Below are positions 14,160-24,067 of a stretch of DNA of 64,000 nt, one piece after another. Under the pieces are notes generated by a model. It was given only the letters and a program-made list of their open reading frames with translations. It had not been told where the DNA came from and searched no databases. Positions within the stretch are counted from its first letter, which is position 1, and every line of letters starts with the position of its first letter. The DNA comes from Schistosoma mansoni. Lineage: Eukaryota > Platyhelminthes > Trematoda > Strigeidida > Schistosomatidae. Both the position numbers and the translations under genes were made by a program. Location of the stretch: NCBI RefSeq assembly GCF_000237925.1, contig NC_031495.1, forward strand, positions 32,526,706 through 32,590,705, read 5' to 3'.

Positions 14160-14490
14160 TGGAGATTTAATATCCTCATAGTTGAAAGCGTGAGTCAATT
14201 GAAGCTAAACCACCATGGAAAATCTGGAAGCACTGGACGGTCGTTTCGTCCTATTATGGGTCTCCTCAGTAGTGGGTATCCACAATCCCGCACTCACGAG
14301 AATCGAATCCAGGACCTAGCAGTCTCGCGCCAGAGCACTTAACCGATAGACCACTGAGCCGGTGTTAATGTCTAACTTCAACTGATCCACGAAGTTGAAC
14401 AACCGTTCACCATTTGTCTTCAGTGAGTTGATATCTCACAACAGACGTGGTTTGAACTCCACTGGTCACTGCTTCTCACTAGAACTCCTG
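14160..14490 (-). mobile_element. tRNA-derived SINE with hammerhead module
   Basis: Read on the minus strand, the tRNA-like head starts at about 14362 (CCGGCTCAGTGGTC, A-box-like). A B-box-like GGATTCGATTC follows, then a hammerhead module at 14230-14276 and a tail ending near 14160. The extra sequence at 14367-14490 (another tRNA-like half with GTTTGAACTCC on the plus strand) resembles the spacer between the inverted copies at 45 kb, so the full repeat may be composite. Family assignment is by structure and by likeness to the copies at 44974-45445. Confidence 0.7.
14230..14276 (-). ncRNA. hammerhead ribozyme-like motif, core intact
   Basis: On the minus strand the conserved CTGAGGA (CUGANGA; 14263-14269) is followed by a stem II hairpin with loop ATAATA and then GAAA (14244-14247). 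Next comes a very short stem III (ACG, two-base loop, CGT) ending in C17, the expected cleavage base. Stem I is CACT with AGTG. One stem II pair is mismatched. This is the type I arrangement with minimal stem III known from schistosome and other animal retroelements; activity is inference. Confidence 0.65.
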
Positions 14491-17400
14491 GATCTATTTT
14501 CATATGAGGTCTTAATTGCTTAGAATTTCTCAAACAAACATTTATTTTCATTAGTCAGGTAAACTGTAATGTTGTGGTAGCGAGATTATACATAACGCTT
14601 ACTCCTTCTGATGTAGATTATATCTGGGAATGAGACGACCTAATAAGATGACGATATTGCGTTGGTATGGTGAGCGGCCTATGCTCCTCGACGAGGGGTA
14701 ACAGGCGTAAGTAGTAAGTAGTAGTAATGGCCGTGGAATAAAATGATATTTGCGAATTGATCCGTAGGCCAATCCTGATAATTCTCGATTTTAATGAATA
14801 AGACATAAATGTTACATCCACACCACTGCACACAAATTGTGAAATACAAGATCTAATCGAACATGTGACTGTTCGATGCTCTATTTCTATTCTTTGGCTA
14901 ATCTGTATTTGGTTGTTTGAATAACACTAACAAAGCTTCGTTTGTCTATCTGTCTATCGGTCCAATATCATTTTGCTGAAATAAGAAATTCGAAACACGC
15001 TGATTAATTGACACACTGGACAGTTGAGACACATTTAGGTACAATGCATAATGGACGTGTTTAATCCAATCCAAGATTTATCCCATCACAATATAGTTGG
15101 TGGGTATTCTGTTGCTATAGATTCTAGCATCAATGTTCTAAATAAATCCAATGCACTTATTTAGAGGCTTAATTGTGACATGAATCCAAAACTAGCATTA
15201 CTTCAGTCTAATTTTGTCTATACAATCCTACTACACTTTGATTCTGTTTACTGTACATGTCACCACTCATGTCAGGTAATTCAATTACTTGTATATACAA
15301 TCAGGAATACTATCATTCAAGTTCGTACTCAATACAGCTTCCAATTAAGATCAGTCTGCAATGAGGAATAACTGTTTTGGTTGGTTTAGATAAGTGCAAT
15401 CGCTCGTTTGAAACAAAAACAAAGTAATTGTGTGAATGATGGTTCTAAATTTTGCTATGAATTTGAATGTACATTATTTTCTGAACAAATATTACCACCC
15501 AGTTATTCGATCGATAATTGTTCAGTCAGTAGTAACATCTAAATTACATTAAACAGATAACTAATATAAGAGAATAACCATGTACAATACATAAATGTTC
15601 ATACCAACTTAGGAATGCTATTCTATCCTTTCTGGATAGATCACATGCAGATTATTCAGAAGATAATATTTAATTTCGTTACAACACTAAGTGCTTCAAG
15701 TTCTCGGAGTGTACTTCATTTTACAATCAAAAATCCATCATTCTGGTCAATTCAAACGTGACAACGTCACAAAAGAGGGGCGAATCAGTATGACAGCCTC
15801 TGTAACAGAACATTAACCGAAACAAAGTAGATTTAGTTAAGGAAAAACATGGAAATTTAGTGAAAATATATGGTAACATCTCAGCTGAAATAAAAAAACT
15901 GACGAAAAGTACATTTGAAGGAACCAAGAAGAACAAACATTGACAGTATGTGTGCAGAGAGATTTTCACACATTAAGCTTTCCAAAAGGATCGTTAGGCC
16001 AGTGAGATGTCACTGAACCTATCCAAATGATCTGGTAGTCAGGTCGCTGGCTGTAGAAAGGTTTGCTGATCCTGTTTCAGATCAAGGACAACAAACGCGC
16101 ATCAATGAATTGCACGCCATGAACTGGCCCATGTAGCGGTAGTCAAGCTCTGTTCCTTGTGCTGACTTTCAATAATATATCTCTGTAATGACCTTGTCTG
16201 TGTCGCACGGTCATCAAGGTAGCTGTTGCATCTGAATACGACAAGAGTAATCCATGTTAGGTATTAACTGTGAGGTGCGGTATCGATGTAAGCTAGTCGG
16301 TCACGTCATTCCTGTTCAACTTGAGTAGGCCCTCAACCATAGACACTGATTACCTACATTGATGATCTACAGGACTTTTCATTCAATATATTCATTATCG
16401 GCTATTGACTCGAAGAAATGAGCATAACGTGGGTGCAGAAAGAATGCAATACTGTAGACCAAGATTTTGTTATATATTGACCACTAACTAAGACGATATG
16501 TATTTAAATATTTAGTCAAAAGATTAATTTGGATGTACTGAGTGAGTAACAACTGACATTAATTTTTCAGTAGATCAATGTACGTATATGACATACAAAA
16601 TCAGTAGATTAACTGCATTAGTCAGTAAATATAACTAAATTTTTGAGTTGCATACTTTTGCTGAATTATCTTCTTCCTTTAGGTTGTCTTTTCTTGATGT
16701 TATGGTCTTACTAGCCTTGCGACATCGCCCTAAGGTTTATTACTTAATAGTCTTTCTGAAACGAGACCATCTTCACTTACGATCTCTGATGCGCCACCTG
16801 TCAATGAACAAACTATTATTTATCTGAGAAATAATATATAAGGTCTCTCATTTCTAACGTTTTTTTCGATTACGATCCGTGAACCTATCTATGGACTCAG
16901 AAAAAACGCATACACACTGCTAAATATAAAACACTGCAAACCAATGCGTTGTAAGCGTTTAATAGTACGGCATAGTTTATAGTGGGATAGAGTGACATCA
17001 CCTGTCAGCAATTATGACATTACAACCAACTTTAAGGGAGTAATAACCCTGTTCTTAGACTGTGAAGAGCTATACCAACTAGTCTCAGAACTAATAAAAA
17101 CTGCAAAGCAATTTTTAGTGGACCGCCTAATATTTGTACCCAGTTCAGTAGACTACTGACCGATCATTAATATATCTCACTTTCACTGACATTCATATAT
17201 GTATGACAGAATAATAAAACACACGATTTCTCTTCCCTCACTAACCATAGTCATTTAGGCACTCATGGCCTTACCTCTCACATTTAAACCCAGAGTTTCC
17301 TTACGTTTAAAGTGAGTGTATCATCGATTAGTTAAAAAGCACCGACTTGAACGAAATACTTTGTACTCATTGACAATCATCTCCAGATACCAAATTTAAA

Positions 17401-17556
17401 AAGCTTCTGGATAAACTTCAAATCTTCCTGAAATATCGAAGGTATGAATGAAGGCGAATGATAAATTATTATGTCTCACAAATATGTCGTAGGTGGTATA
17501 TCACGACAGTTCTGAAAAAGAGAAAAAAAGAATGGACAAAAAGCAGAACAGATAAT
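14491..17556. other. non-coding stretch upstream of the LTR array
   Basis: No convincing exon or repeat was recognised. On the minus strand this is where later malectin exons could lie (the gene starts at 24067 and runs leftward), but I could not recognise them. Confidence 0.4.
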
Positions 17557-17880
17557 TGTTATATTTGTGTTTATTTTGCTATATAAACGACCCAGCGATT
17601 CCTATTGCTTAGTATTCTTATACGATGACACTCGACAAGACCCCAAAATCAGAACACGTTGAACAGGAATGAAATTGTATTCAAATAATAATGATAAGTG
17701 AACAGCAATCAGCAATCAATAGTTTAAATATCGTTCATATATTTATAGTATATGCATAAGAAGCTTATAGATTTTTCTGTAATAATATGCCCGGGCTGAT
17801 CGGTTTAAAATTAACCAATCAGCGCGCAGCAACACCATCATGCATAAAACATGCTTAATCCAATCTATATCCCACTAACA
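17557..17880 (-). repeat. LTR, downstream (3') end of array
   Basis: 324 bases, TGTT...AACA ends. Nearly identical to 20100-20423. It contains a TATATAAA-like box on the plus strand near 17580, which is not in the transcription direction, and a CGGGC-rich segment. It is adjoined by the polypurine tract at 17881-17890. Confidence 0.85.
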
Positions 17881-17890
17881 CCTCCCCCTT
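17881..17890 (-). other. polypurine tract of left element
   Basis: The minus strand reads AAGGGGGAGG directly before the LTR, the usual second-strand priming site. The same sequence adjoins the middle LTR at 20424-20433. Confidence 0.75.
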
Positions 17891-20066
17891 GAGCAGATTC
17901 GTAGGATCTGGTGTTAGGGTCCAACTGCAACCGCTTTACTGGTTTGTGCTTTCGGTTAGTCCATCTTCTAGGTAATAAGGACGTTGTATCATCCTTCGTT
18001 TGCACCTTGACTGTCCTGTCTGTTTCAGGTGTTTTGATCTCAAAGGTGTCTAGCAGAACATCAAGAGGTAATCTATGCTGCGTTTCGTTGTTGGAGATCG
18101 AGGTTGATTTCAGTTGGTTAGCATGACGCACCCAGATTTCTGAACCAACGGACACCTCGTAAACCACATTTCCTTTCTTCTGCACGATCCGACCAGCTAT
18201 CCATGTAGGATGTTTTCCTCGATAGTCCATAGCAAGTACCTTTTGACCCACACTGAACAATCGTTTTTGTGCCCCATGATGACTATTGTACTGTTTCTCC
18301 ATCATCACGTTTCGTTGCGGCTTAAGATCTGGAGTCGGACGAATGCTCTCAAAATGTGTACGTATTTTTCTGGAAAGTAACGCTTCCGCTGGGGAGACTC
18401 CATTTGTTGTCTGAGGGTTCGGTGTCGAACGGTGTATAAACAAGAACCTCTCTAAGATCTCTTCGGTGTCCCCCTCCCCTCTTGATTTTTTTAGAGCATT
18501 TTTGAACGTACCAACAAAACGTTCTACCTGACCATTCGATTGCGGATGGAATAGAGGTGTTCGGATGTGCCTGATTCCGTTCTGCTGACAAAGTGCTGAA
18601 AAGTCTTTTCTGACTTCACCTGACGACACTGGAGTGTTTCGAATTGCCGCTGCTGCTACACTCCGTATTTCTGGAACCTTTTTACCTGTCTTCTTTGCAT
18701 ATGAGGTGGTGTCTAATGATGGACACGACACGTTACACACGCTGTTGATGGGTATATCCATTAATCCAAGCTTTTCTAACATATCTAGACCAAGTAGATC
18801 AAGGTTTGGTCGTTCTGTTCGATAGCATACTCCTTTACAGCTATTTCCATTGAAGGAAAATTCACATTGTAATTCACCAACTTGCTTAAGTACACCTCCA
18901 GATACGTTTTTAGCCGTTTTCTTGGATGGCTTCATTGGCGGTTTTCCCAGCAAGTTATAAGTCTCTCTAGACACTAGAGTAATATCGGATGCTGTGTCAA
19001 TTTGAAGACGAACCGCTATACCATTAATCTGGATCGTAACATACTTTCTCCGAATGTCATAGTCTGTTTGAAAGGCTGCTACCAGAGAAAGTGATTTAGA
19101 TTCGGCTGACTTTATGTGTCGAGGACGTTTGTGCTTCTGCTTAGGCTGGGACGTACGATTTGGAGGACAATGACCTTCTTTATGCCCACGTTTGTTACAC
19201 ATCTGACATTTATGTTTCTTGAATGGGCAGAATCGTACATAATGCCAATCACCACATAACCAACATGCAGTCGTTGGTTTGCTACCACTTGTTTTCGGTT
19301 TCTGAACTTTTAACCTCGTAATAGCATCGACACTACTGCAGGTTAAATTAGGATTTACCTGTTCAATCAACTGATTGTCGTGTCTGATGTTCTGTAGCCG
19401 CTTACACTCATCTGTTAACGTTCTGAGTGTGATGTTAGGATCTTGATCCAAACGAGTTAGAAGTCTGGTTCTAATCTCAGCATCTTGTGGTGACTGGAGA
19501 GCTTTGATGAATATAAGGCATTTAAATTAATCTTCTGTCAACGAGCGTAACTTGAACTTTTCACATTCTCTGTTGACGATGTCTGCTAGAACACCATATT
19601 CATCGGCTTCTCGTTTCACCAAATTAAGACACTGGTAGCGAATACTAAATAATGAGGAAGATTCACCGAATATTTCTGACAGCTGAGATACTGTCTCCTC
19701 GAAACTGAGCTCTCGAGGTAACTTTGGTAATATATGATCAGCATAGCGTGCATGTTCATGACTTCCCAACTTGCGCATCAACAGTCGAGTCTTCCATGCG
19801 TCGTCTTGATTACAGAACTCTATTCTAAATGTGTCTTCCCAACGCTTGAACCACGTGAGAAATGTATTGCCACATTCGGGGTCATAATAGAATTCTGGGA
19901 TGCTGCTGGCAACTGCATCACAAGAAGAAGTACTTGTAGTAGCATGTGAACTCGAGTAGTGTACGTTAAGCTGTTGCGTCAGGGTTTCTAACAGGCGCAT
20001 TTGTGCGTCAAGTTGTGCTTGCTGTTGCTGTAGTATTCGGTTGAGCTGGTCATCTGATATAGGCAT
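17881..20066 (-). pseudogene. left Gag-protease-integrase region, fossil copy
   Basis: Same parts in the same order as the right copy (20408-22609) and almost identical to it. The parts are a Gag core, CCHC zinc knuckles, a protease with DTASD active-site motif, and an integrase end with HPQSNGQVERF. It looks broken, with about one break. The likely Gag start is the ATG at 20066, which lies after the primer-binding site. Confidence 0.8.
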
Positions 20067-20099
20067 TTTGAATGAATTTTCCTTTTTCCTCGTCGCCAC

Positions 20100-20423
20100 T
20101 GTTATATTTGTGTTTTTTTTGCTATATAAACGACCCAGCGATTCCTATTGCTTAGTATTCTTATACGATGACACTCGACAAGACCCCAAAATCAGAACAC
20201 GTTGAACAGGAATGAAATTGTATTCAAATAATAATGATAAGTGAACAGCAATCAGCAATCAATAGTTTAAATATCGTTCATATATTTATAGTATATGCAT
20301 AAGAAGCTTATAGATTTTTCTGCAATAATATGCCCGGGCTGATCGGTTTAAAATTAACCAATCAGCGCGCAGCAACACCATCATGCATAAAACATGCTTA
20401 ATCCAATCTATATCCCACTAACA
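20100..20423 (-). repeat. LTR, middle of array, shared by both units
   Basis: 324 bases, TGTT...AACA. On the minus strand it is the 3' LTR of the right unit and the 5' LTR of the left unit. It is followed on the minus strand by a primer-binding-like TGGCGACGAGG (20088-20098), consistent with tRNA priming. Confidence 0.85.
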
Positions 20424-22609
20424 CCTCCCCCTTGAGCAGATTCGTAGGATCTGGTGTTAGGGTCCAACTGCAACCGCTTTACTGGTTTGTGCTTTCGGTT
20501 AGTCCATCTTCTAGGTAATAAGGACGTTGTATCATCCTTCGTTTGCACCTTGACTGTCCTGTCTGTTTCAGGTGTTTTGATCTCAAAGGTGTCTAGCAGA
20601 ACATCAAGAGGTAATCTATGCTGCGTTTCGTTGTTGGAGATCGAGGTTGATTTCAGTTGGTTAGCATGACGCACCCAGATTTCTGAACCAACGGACACCT
20701 CGTAAACCACATTTCCTTTCTTCTGCACGATCCGACCAGCTATCCATGTAGGATGTTTTCCTCGATAGTCCATAGCAAGTACCTTTTGACCCACACTGAA
20801 CAATCGTTTTTGTGCCCCATGATGACTATTGTACTGTTTCTCCATCATCACGTTTCGTTGCGGCTTAAGATCTGGAGTCGGACGAATGCTCTCAAAATGT
20901 GTACGTATTTTTCTGGAAAGTAACGCTTCCGCTGGGGAGACTCCATTTGTTGTCTGAGGGTTCGGTGTCGAACGGTGTATAAACAAGAACCTCTCTAAGA
21001 TCTCTTCGGTGTCCCCCTCCCCTCTTGATTTTTTTAGAGCATTTTTGAACGTACCAACAAAACGTTCTACCTGACCATTCGATTGCGGATGGAATAGAGG
21101 TGTTCGGATGTGCCTGATTCCGTTCTGCTGACAAAGTGCTGAAAAGTCTTTTCTGACTTCACCTGACGACACTGGAGTGTTTCGAATTGCCGCTGCTGCT
21201 ACACTCCGTATTTCTGGAACCTTTTTACCTGTCTTCTTTGCATATGAGGTGGTGTCTAATGATGGACACGACACGTTACACACGCTGTTGATGGGTATAT
21301 CCATTAATCCAAGCTTTTCTAACATATCTAGACCAAGTAGATCAAGGTTTGGTCGTTCTGTTCGATAGCATACTCCTTTACAGCTATTTCCATTGAAGGA
21401 AAATTCACATTGTAATTCACCAACTTGCTTAAGTACACCTCCAGATACGTTTTTAGCCGTTTTCTTGGATGGCTTCATTGGCGGTTTTCCCAGCAAGTTA
21501 TAAGTCTCTCTAGACACTAGAGTAATATCGGATGCTGTGTCAATTTGAAGACGAACCGCTATACCATTAATCTGGATCGTAACATACTTTCTCCGAATGT
21601 CATAGTCTGTTTGAAAGGCTGCTACCAGAGAAAGTGATTTAGATTCGGCTGACTTTATGTGTCGAGGACGTTTGTGCTTCTGCTTAGGCTGGGACGTACG
21701 ATTTGGAGGACAATGACCTTCTTTATGCCCACGTTTGTAACACATCTGACATTTATGTTTCTTGAATGGGTAGAATCGTACATAATGCCAATCACCACAT
21801 AACCAACATGCAGTCGTTGGTTTGCTTCCACTTGTTTTCGGTTCCTGAACTTTTAACCTCGTAATAGCATTGACACTACTGCAGGTTAAATTAGGATTTA
21901 CCTGTTCAATCAACTGATTGTCGTGTCTGATGTTCTGTAGCCGCTTACACTCATCTGTTAACGTTCTGAGTGGGATGTTAGGATCTTGATGCAAACGAGT
22001 TAGAAGTCTGGTTCTAATCTCAGCATCTTGTGGTGACTGGAGAGCTTTGATGAATATAAGGCATTTAAATTGATCTTCTGTCAACGAGCGTAACTTGAAC
22101 TTTTCACATTCTCTGTTGACGATGTCTGCTAGAACACCATATTCATCGGTTTCTCGTTTCACCAAATTAAGAAACTGGAAGCGAATACTAAACAATGAGG
22201 AAGATTCGCCGAATATTTCTGACAGCTGAGATACTGTCTCCTCGAAACTGAGCTCTCGAGGTAACTTTGGTAATATATGATCAGCATAGCGTGCATGTTC
22301 ATGACTTCCCAACTTGCGCATCAACAGTCGAGTCTTCCATGCGTCGTCTTGATTACAGAACTCTATTCTAAATGTGTCTTCCCAACGCTTGAACCACGTG
22401 AGAAATGTATTGCCACATTCGGGGTCATAATAGAATTCTGGGATGCTGCTGGCAACTGCATCACAAGAAGAAGTACTTGTAGTAGCATGTGAACTCGAGT
22501 AGTGTATGTTAAGCTGTTGCGTCAGAGTTTCTAACAGGCGCATTTGTGCGTCAAGTTGTGCTTGCTGTTGTTGTAGTATTCGGCTGAGCTGGTCATCTGA
22601 TATAGGCAT
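20408..22609 (-). CDS. Gag-protease-integrase polyprotein of a non-autonomous gypsy element
   Basis: One open frame of about 733 residues from the ATG at 22609; the frame extends 11 codons upstream through the primer-binding site, but without an ATG. Order: a glutamine-rich N-terminal segment; a Gag core around FLTWFKRWEDTFR; a zinc-knuckle region near residues 270-305; an aspartic protease with QIDTASDITLVS near 340-350; then the integrase end with HPQSNGQVERF and a C-terminal chromatin-side domain. No reverse transcriptase or RNase H part is present. The frame looks whole for this shortened form, and the stop overlaps the middle LTR. The family could rely on proteins from full-length relatives elsewhere (inference). 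Confidence 0.8.
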   Translation of the reverse strand: MPISDDQLSRILQQQQAQLDAQMRLLETLTQQLNIHYSSSHATTSTSSCDAVASSIPEFYYDPECGNTFLTWFKRWEDTFRIEFCNQDDAWKTRLLMRKLGSHEHARYADHILPKLPRELSFEETVSQLSEIFGESSSLFSIRFQFLNLVKRETDEYGVLADIVNRECEKFKLRSLTEDQFKCLIFIKALQSPQDAEIRTRLLTRLHQDPNIPLRTLTDECKRLQNIRHDNQLIEQVNPNLTCSSVNAITRLKVQEPKTSGSKPTTACWLCGDWHYVRFYPFKKHKCQMCYKRGHKEGHCPPNRTSQPKQKHKRPRHIKSAESKSLSLVAAFQTDYDIRRKYVTIQINGIAVRLQIDTASDITLVSRETYNLLGKPPMKPSKKTAKNVSGGVLKQVGELQCEFSFNGNSCKGVCYRTERPNLDLLGLDMLEKLGLMDIPINSVCNVSCPSLDTTSYAKKTGKKVPEIRSVAAAAIRNTPVSSGEVRKDFSALCQQNGIRHIRTPLFHPQSNGQVERFVGTFKNALKKSRGEGDTEEILERFLFIHRSTPNPQTTNGVSPAEALLSRKIRTHFESIRPTPDLKPQRNVMMEKQYNSHHGAQKRLFSVGQKVLAMDYRGKHPTWIAGRIVQKKGNVVYEVSVGSEIWVRHANQLKSTSISNNETQHRLPLDVLLDTFEIKTPETDRTVKVQTKDDTTSLLPRRWTNRKHKPVKRLQLDPNTRSYESAQGGGVSGI

Positions 22610-22642
22610 TTTGAATGAATTTTCCTTTTTCCCCGTCGCCAC

Positions 22643-22963
22643 TGTTATAATCGTGTTTTTGCTATATAAACGACCCAGCTATTCCTATTGCTTAGTATTC
22701 TTATACGATGACACTCGACAAGATCCCCAAATCAGAACACGTTGAACAGGAAAGAAATTGTATTCAAATAACAATGGTATGAGAACAGCAATCAGCAATC
22801 AATAGTTTAAATATCGTTCATATATTTATAGTATATGCATAAGAAGCTTATAGATTTTTCTGCAATAATATGCCCGGGCTGATCGGTTTAAAATTAACCA
22901 ATCAGCGCGCAGCAACACCATCATGCATAAAACATGCTTAATCCAATCTAAATCCCATTAACA
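22643..22963 (-). repeat. LTR, upstream (5') end of array
   Basis: 321 bases, more diverged from the other two LTRs (about a dozen differences by eye). Its outer edge abuts an RTE LINE fragment at 22964, within that LINE's coding sequence. Confidence 0.85.
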
Positions 22964-23430
22964 AGTCAGAAAAGCTGTCTGGTGTTATTTACAGTCGCTG
23001 CATTTTCTATCTCTTTTGCTTTCGTTTCCAACCAATGCTCACGGTCGTCCCCTAGACTGTTGGCTAATCTGAAACTGATCTTTTCACGCTCTTTATCGTG
23101 TTCAGAGCCTGATGGGATACGTTTACGAGAGTGCAATAGATGTAACGGAAATCCACTGATTTTTCGAAACCCTTTGGTTCAAATCACCGGAAGATGTCGC
23201 TGCTGTTTCTACAGCTGTTTGTATATCGTTTCAAACAATATCTGGGTCAACCTCGTGTTTAGAATTTCCTAAGTGTGACTTCAGTTGTTCATGAAATTTA
23301 CCTTGAACTTTTTTGTCGCTGAGTTCAACTCTAATGTGGCTTTCCTAAGTCTAGTGAGGCGCAAGCAAATGAGTGAACGCCTTAAAGCATGATCAGAGTC
23401 TAAACATGTTTTCTAGAACGATCATCAGTC
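22964..23430 (-). mobile_element. RTE-type (SR2/Perere-like) LINE fragment
   Basis: On the minus strand the translation has SLICLRLTRLRKATLE near 23330-23380, matching ICLRLTGRRKTILRR in the better preserved LINE at 44230. Further on come pieces like ISFRLANSLGDDREHWLE and NNTRQLF, the segment that links endonuclease and reverse transcriptase in this family. The frame is shifted and stopped several times. The fragment ends exactly at the LTR, so the LTR element inserted into, or recombined with, this LINE. Confidence 0.7.
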
Positions 23431-23749
23431 CTCTATACAAAGGCTATATAGAAGTAATCTGCACGAGATCCACACACGACAACAAAGACTGACCACAAAT
23501 CTGTTTTTGAATATCAACAGCATGATAATTTAAACCCTTACTAACAATAATATCCGTGACTATCTTTGTTATTTATTTCATGCAAAATAAGAAACAAACC
23601 AAGCCAAATTCAATACACAAAATTATTTAAATATGCTTAGCTGTGGCACTGACATGCAAACGAAAACTGTATAAGATATTGGCAATAAAGTAAACCGGAG
23701 AAACTTGCTTCACTGTCCAGTGAGAGAATACATATATCATTGAACTCAC

Positions 23750-24067
23750 TTTTTGATAACGCTCAGTAAACCAAACCTCAGAAAATTTTAAAGTAAGAAT
23801 GTACTCTCCATCAGATGTTATTGGAATAGGATAAGAAAAGTCTTCGTTATGATACCGTTCAGTTTGATAAATTATATGATCTGCTGAGGGAACACGATTT
23901 ATTGCAAACGAGCGGCCGTAGTCCGATGCAGTACCCATGTCTAAGAAATCAGCCTTATATTCGACTCCATGTGAATCAATGTGTTTAGGGCCACCACAAT
24001 TAACGGCCCATACTACTTCCCCATGAACATAGTCAAGAAATAGGAGATGGAAGAATATTACAAACAT
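23750..24067 (-). CDS. MLEC: malectin, first coding exon
   Basis: 106 codons from ATG at 24067 to a splice donor (GTGAGT, 23744-23749), phase 0. Residues 1-16 form a hydrophobic signal peptide; the malectin domain follows: VVWAVNCGG (18-26), SDYG (49-51), IIYQTERY (65-72), LKFSEVWF (93-100), ending at YQK. Human malectin has the corresponding QQK, then VFDVRLNG, so the exon end fits. Malectin is an ER membrane lectin that binds Glc2-high-mannose N-glycans and works with ribophorin I in glycoprotein quality control. The aromatic binding residues known from vertebrates appear at Y50, Y67 and F100, with W99 where vertebrates have Tyr. The rest of the domain, the acidic stretch and the membrane segment must lie further left; I did not find them, and the LTR array sits in that direction. 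Confidence 0.88.

Larger units (their letters stand above)
17557..22963 (-). mobile_element. tandem Ty3/gypsy-type LTR element array (LTR-internal-LTR-internal-LTR)
   Basis: Three LTRs at 17557-17880, 20100-20423 and 22643-22963 separate two internal regions of about 2.2 kb, all on the minus strand; the repeat period is 2543 bases. Parts seen are a primer-binding site beside the upstream LTR, Gag with zinc knuckles, an aspartic protease and the end of integrase, with a polypurine tract before each downstream LTR. No reverse transcriptase or RNase H part is seen, so it is a non-autonomous form. The two left LTRs differ at about two positions, implying a young age; the right one differs at about a dozen. 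No matching target duplication flanks the array (ATAAT left, AGTCA right), which fits unequal recombination. Confidence 0.85.

Noticed and set aside
18349-18591. 80-codon frames in the LTR array, repeated at 20892-21134
   Set aside because: They are alternative frames over the integrase part and recur only because the array units are nearly identical.
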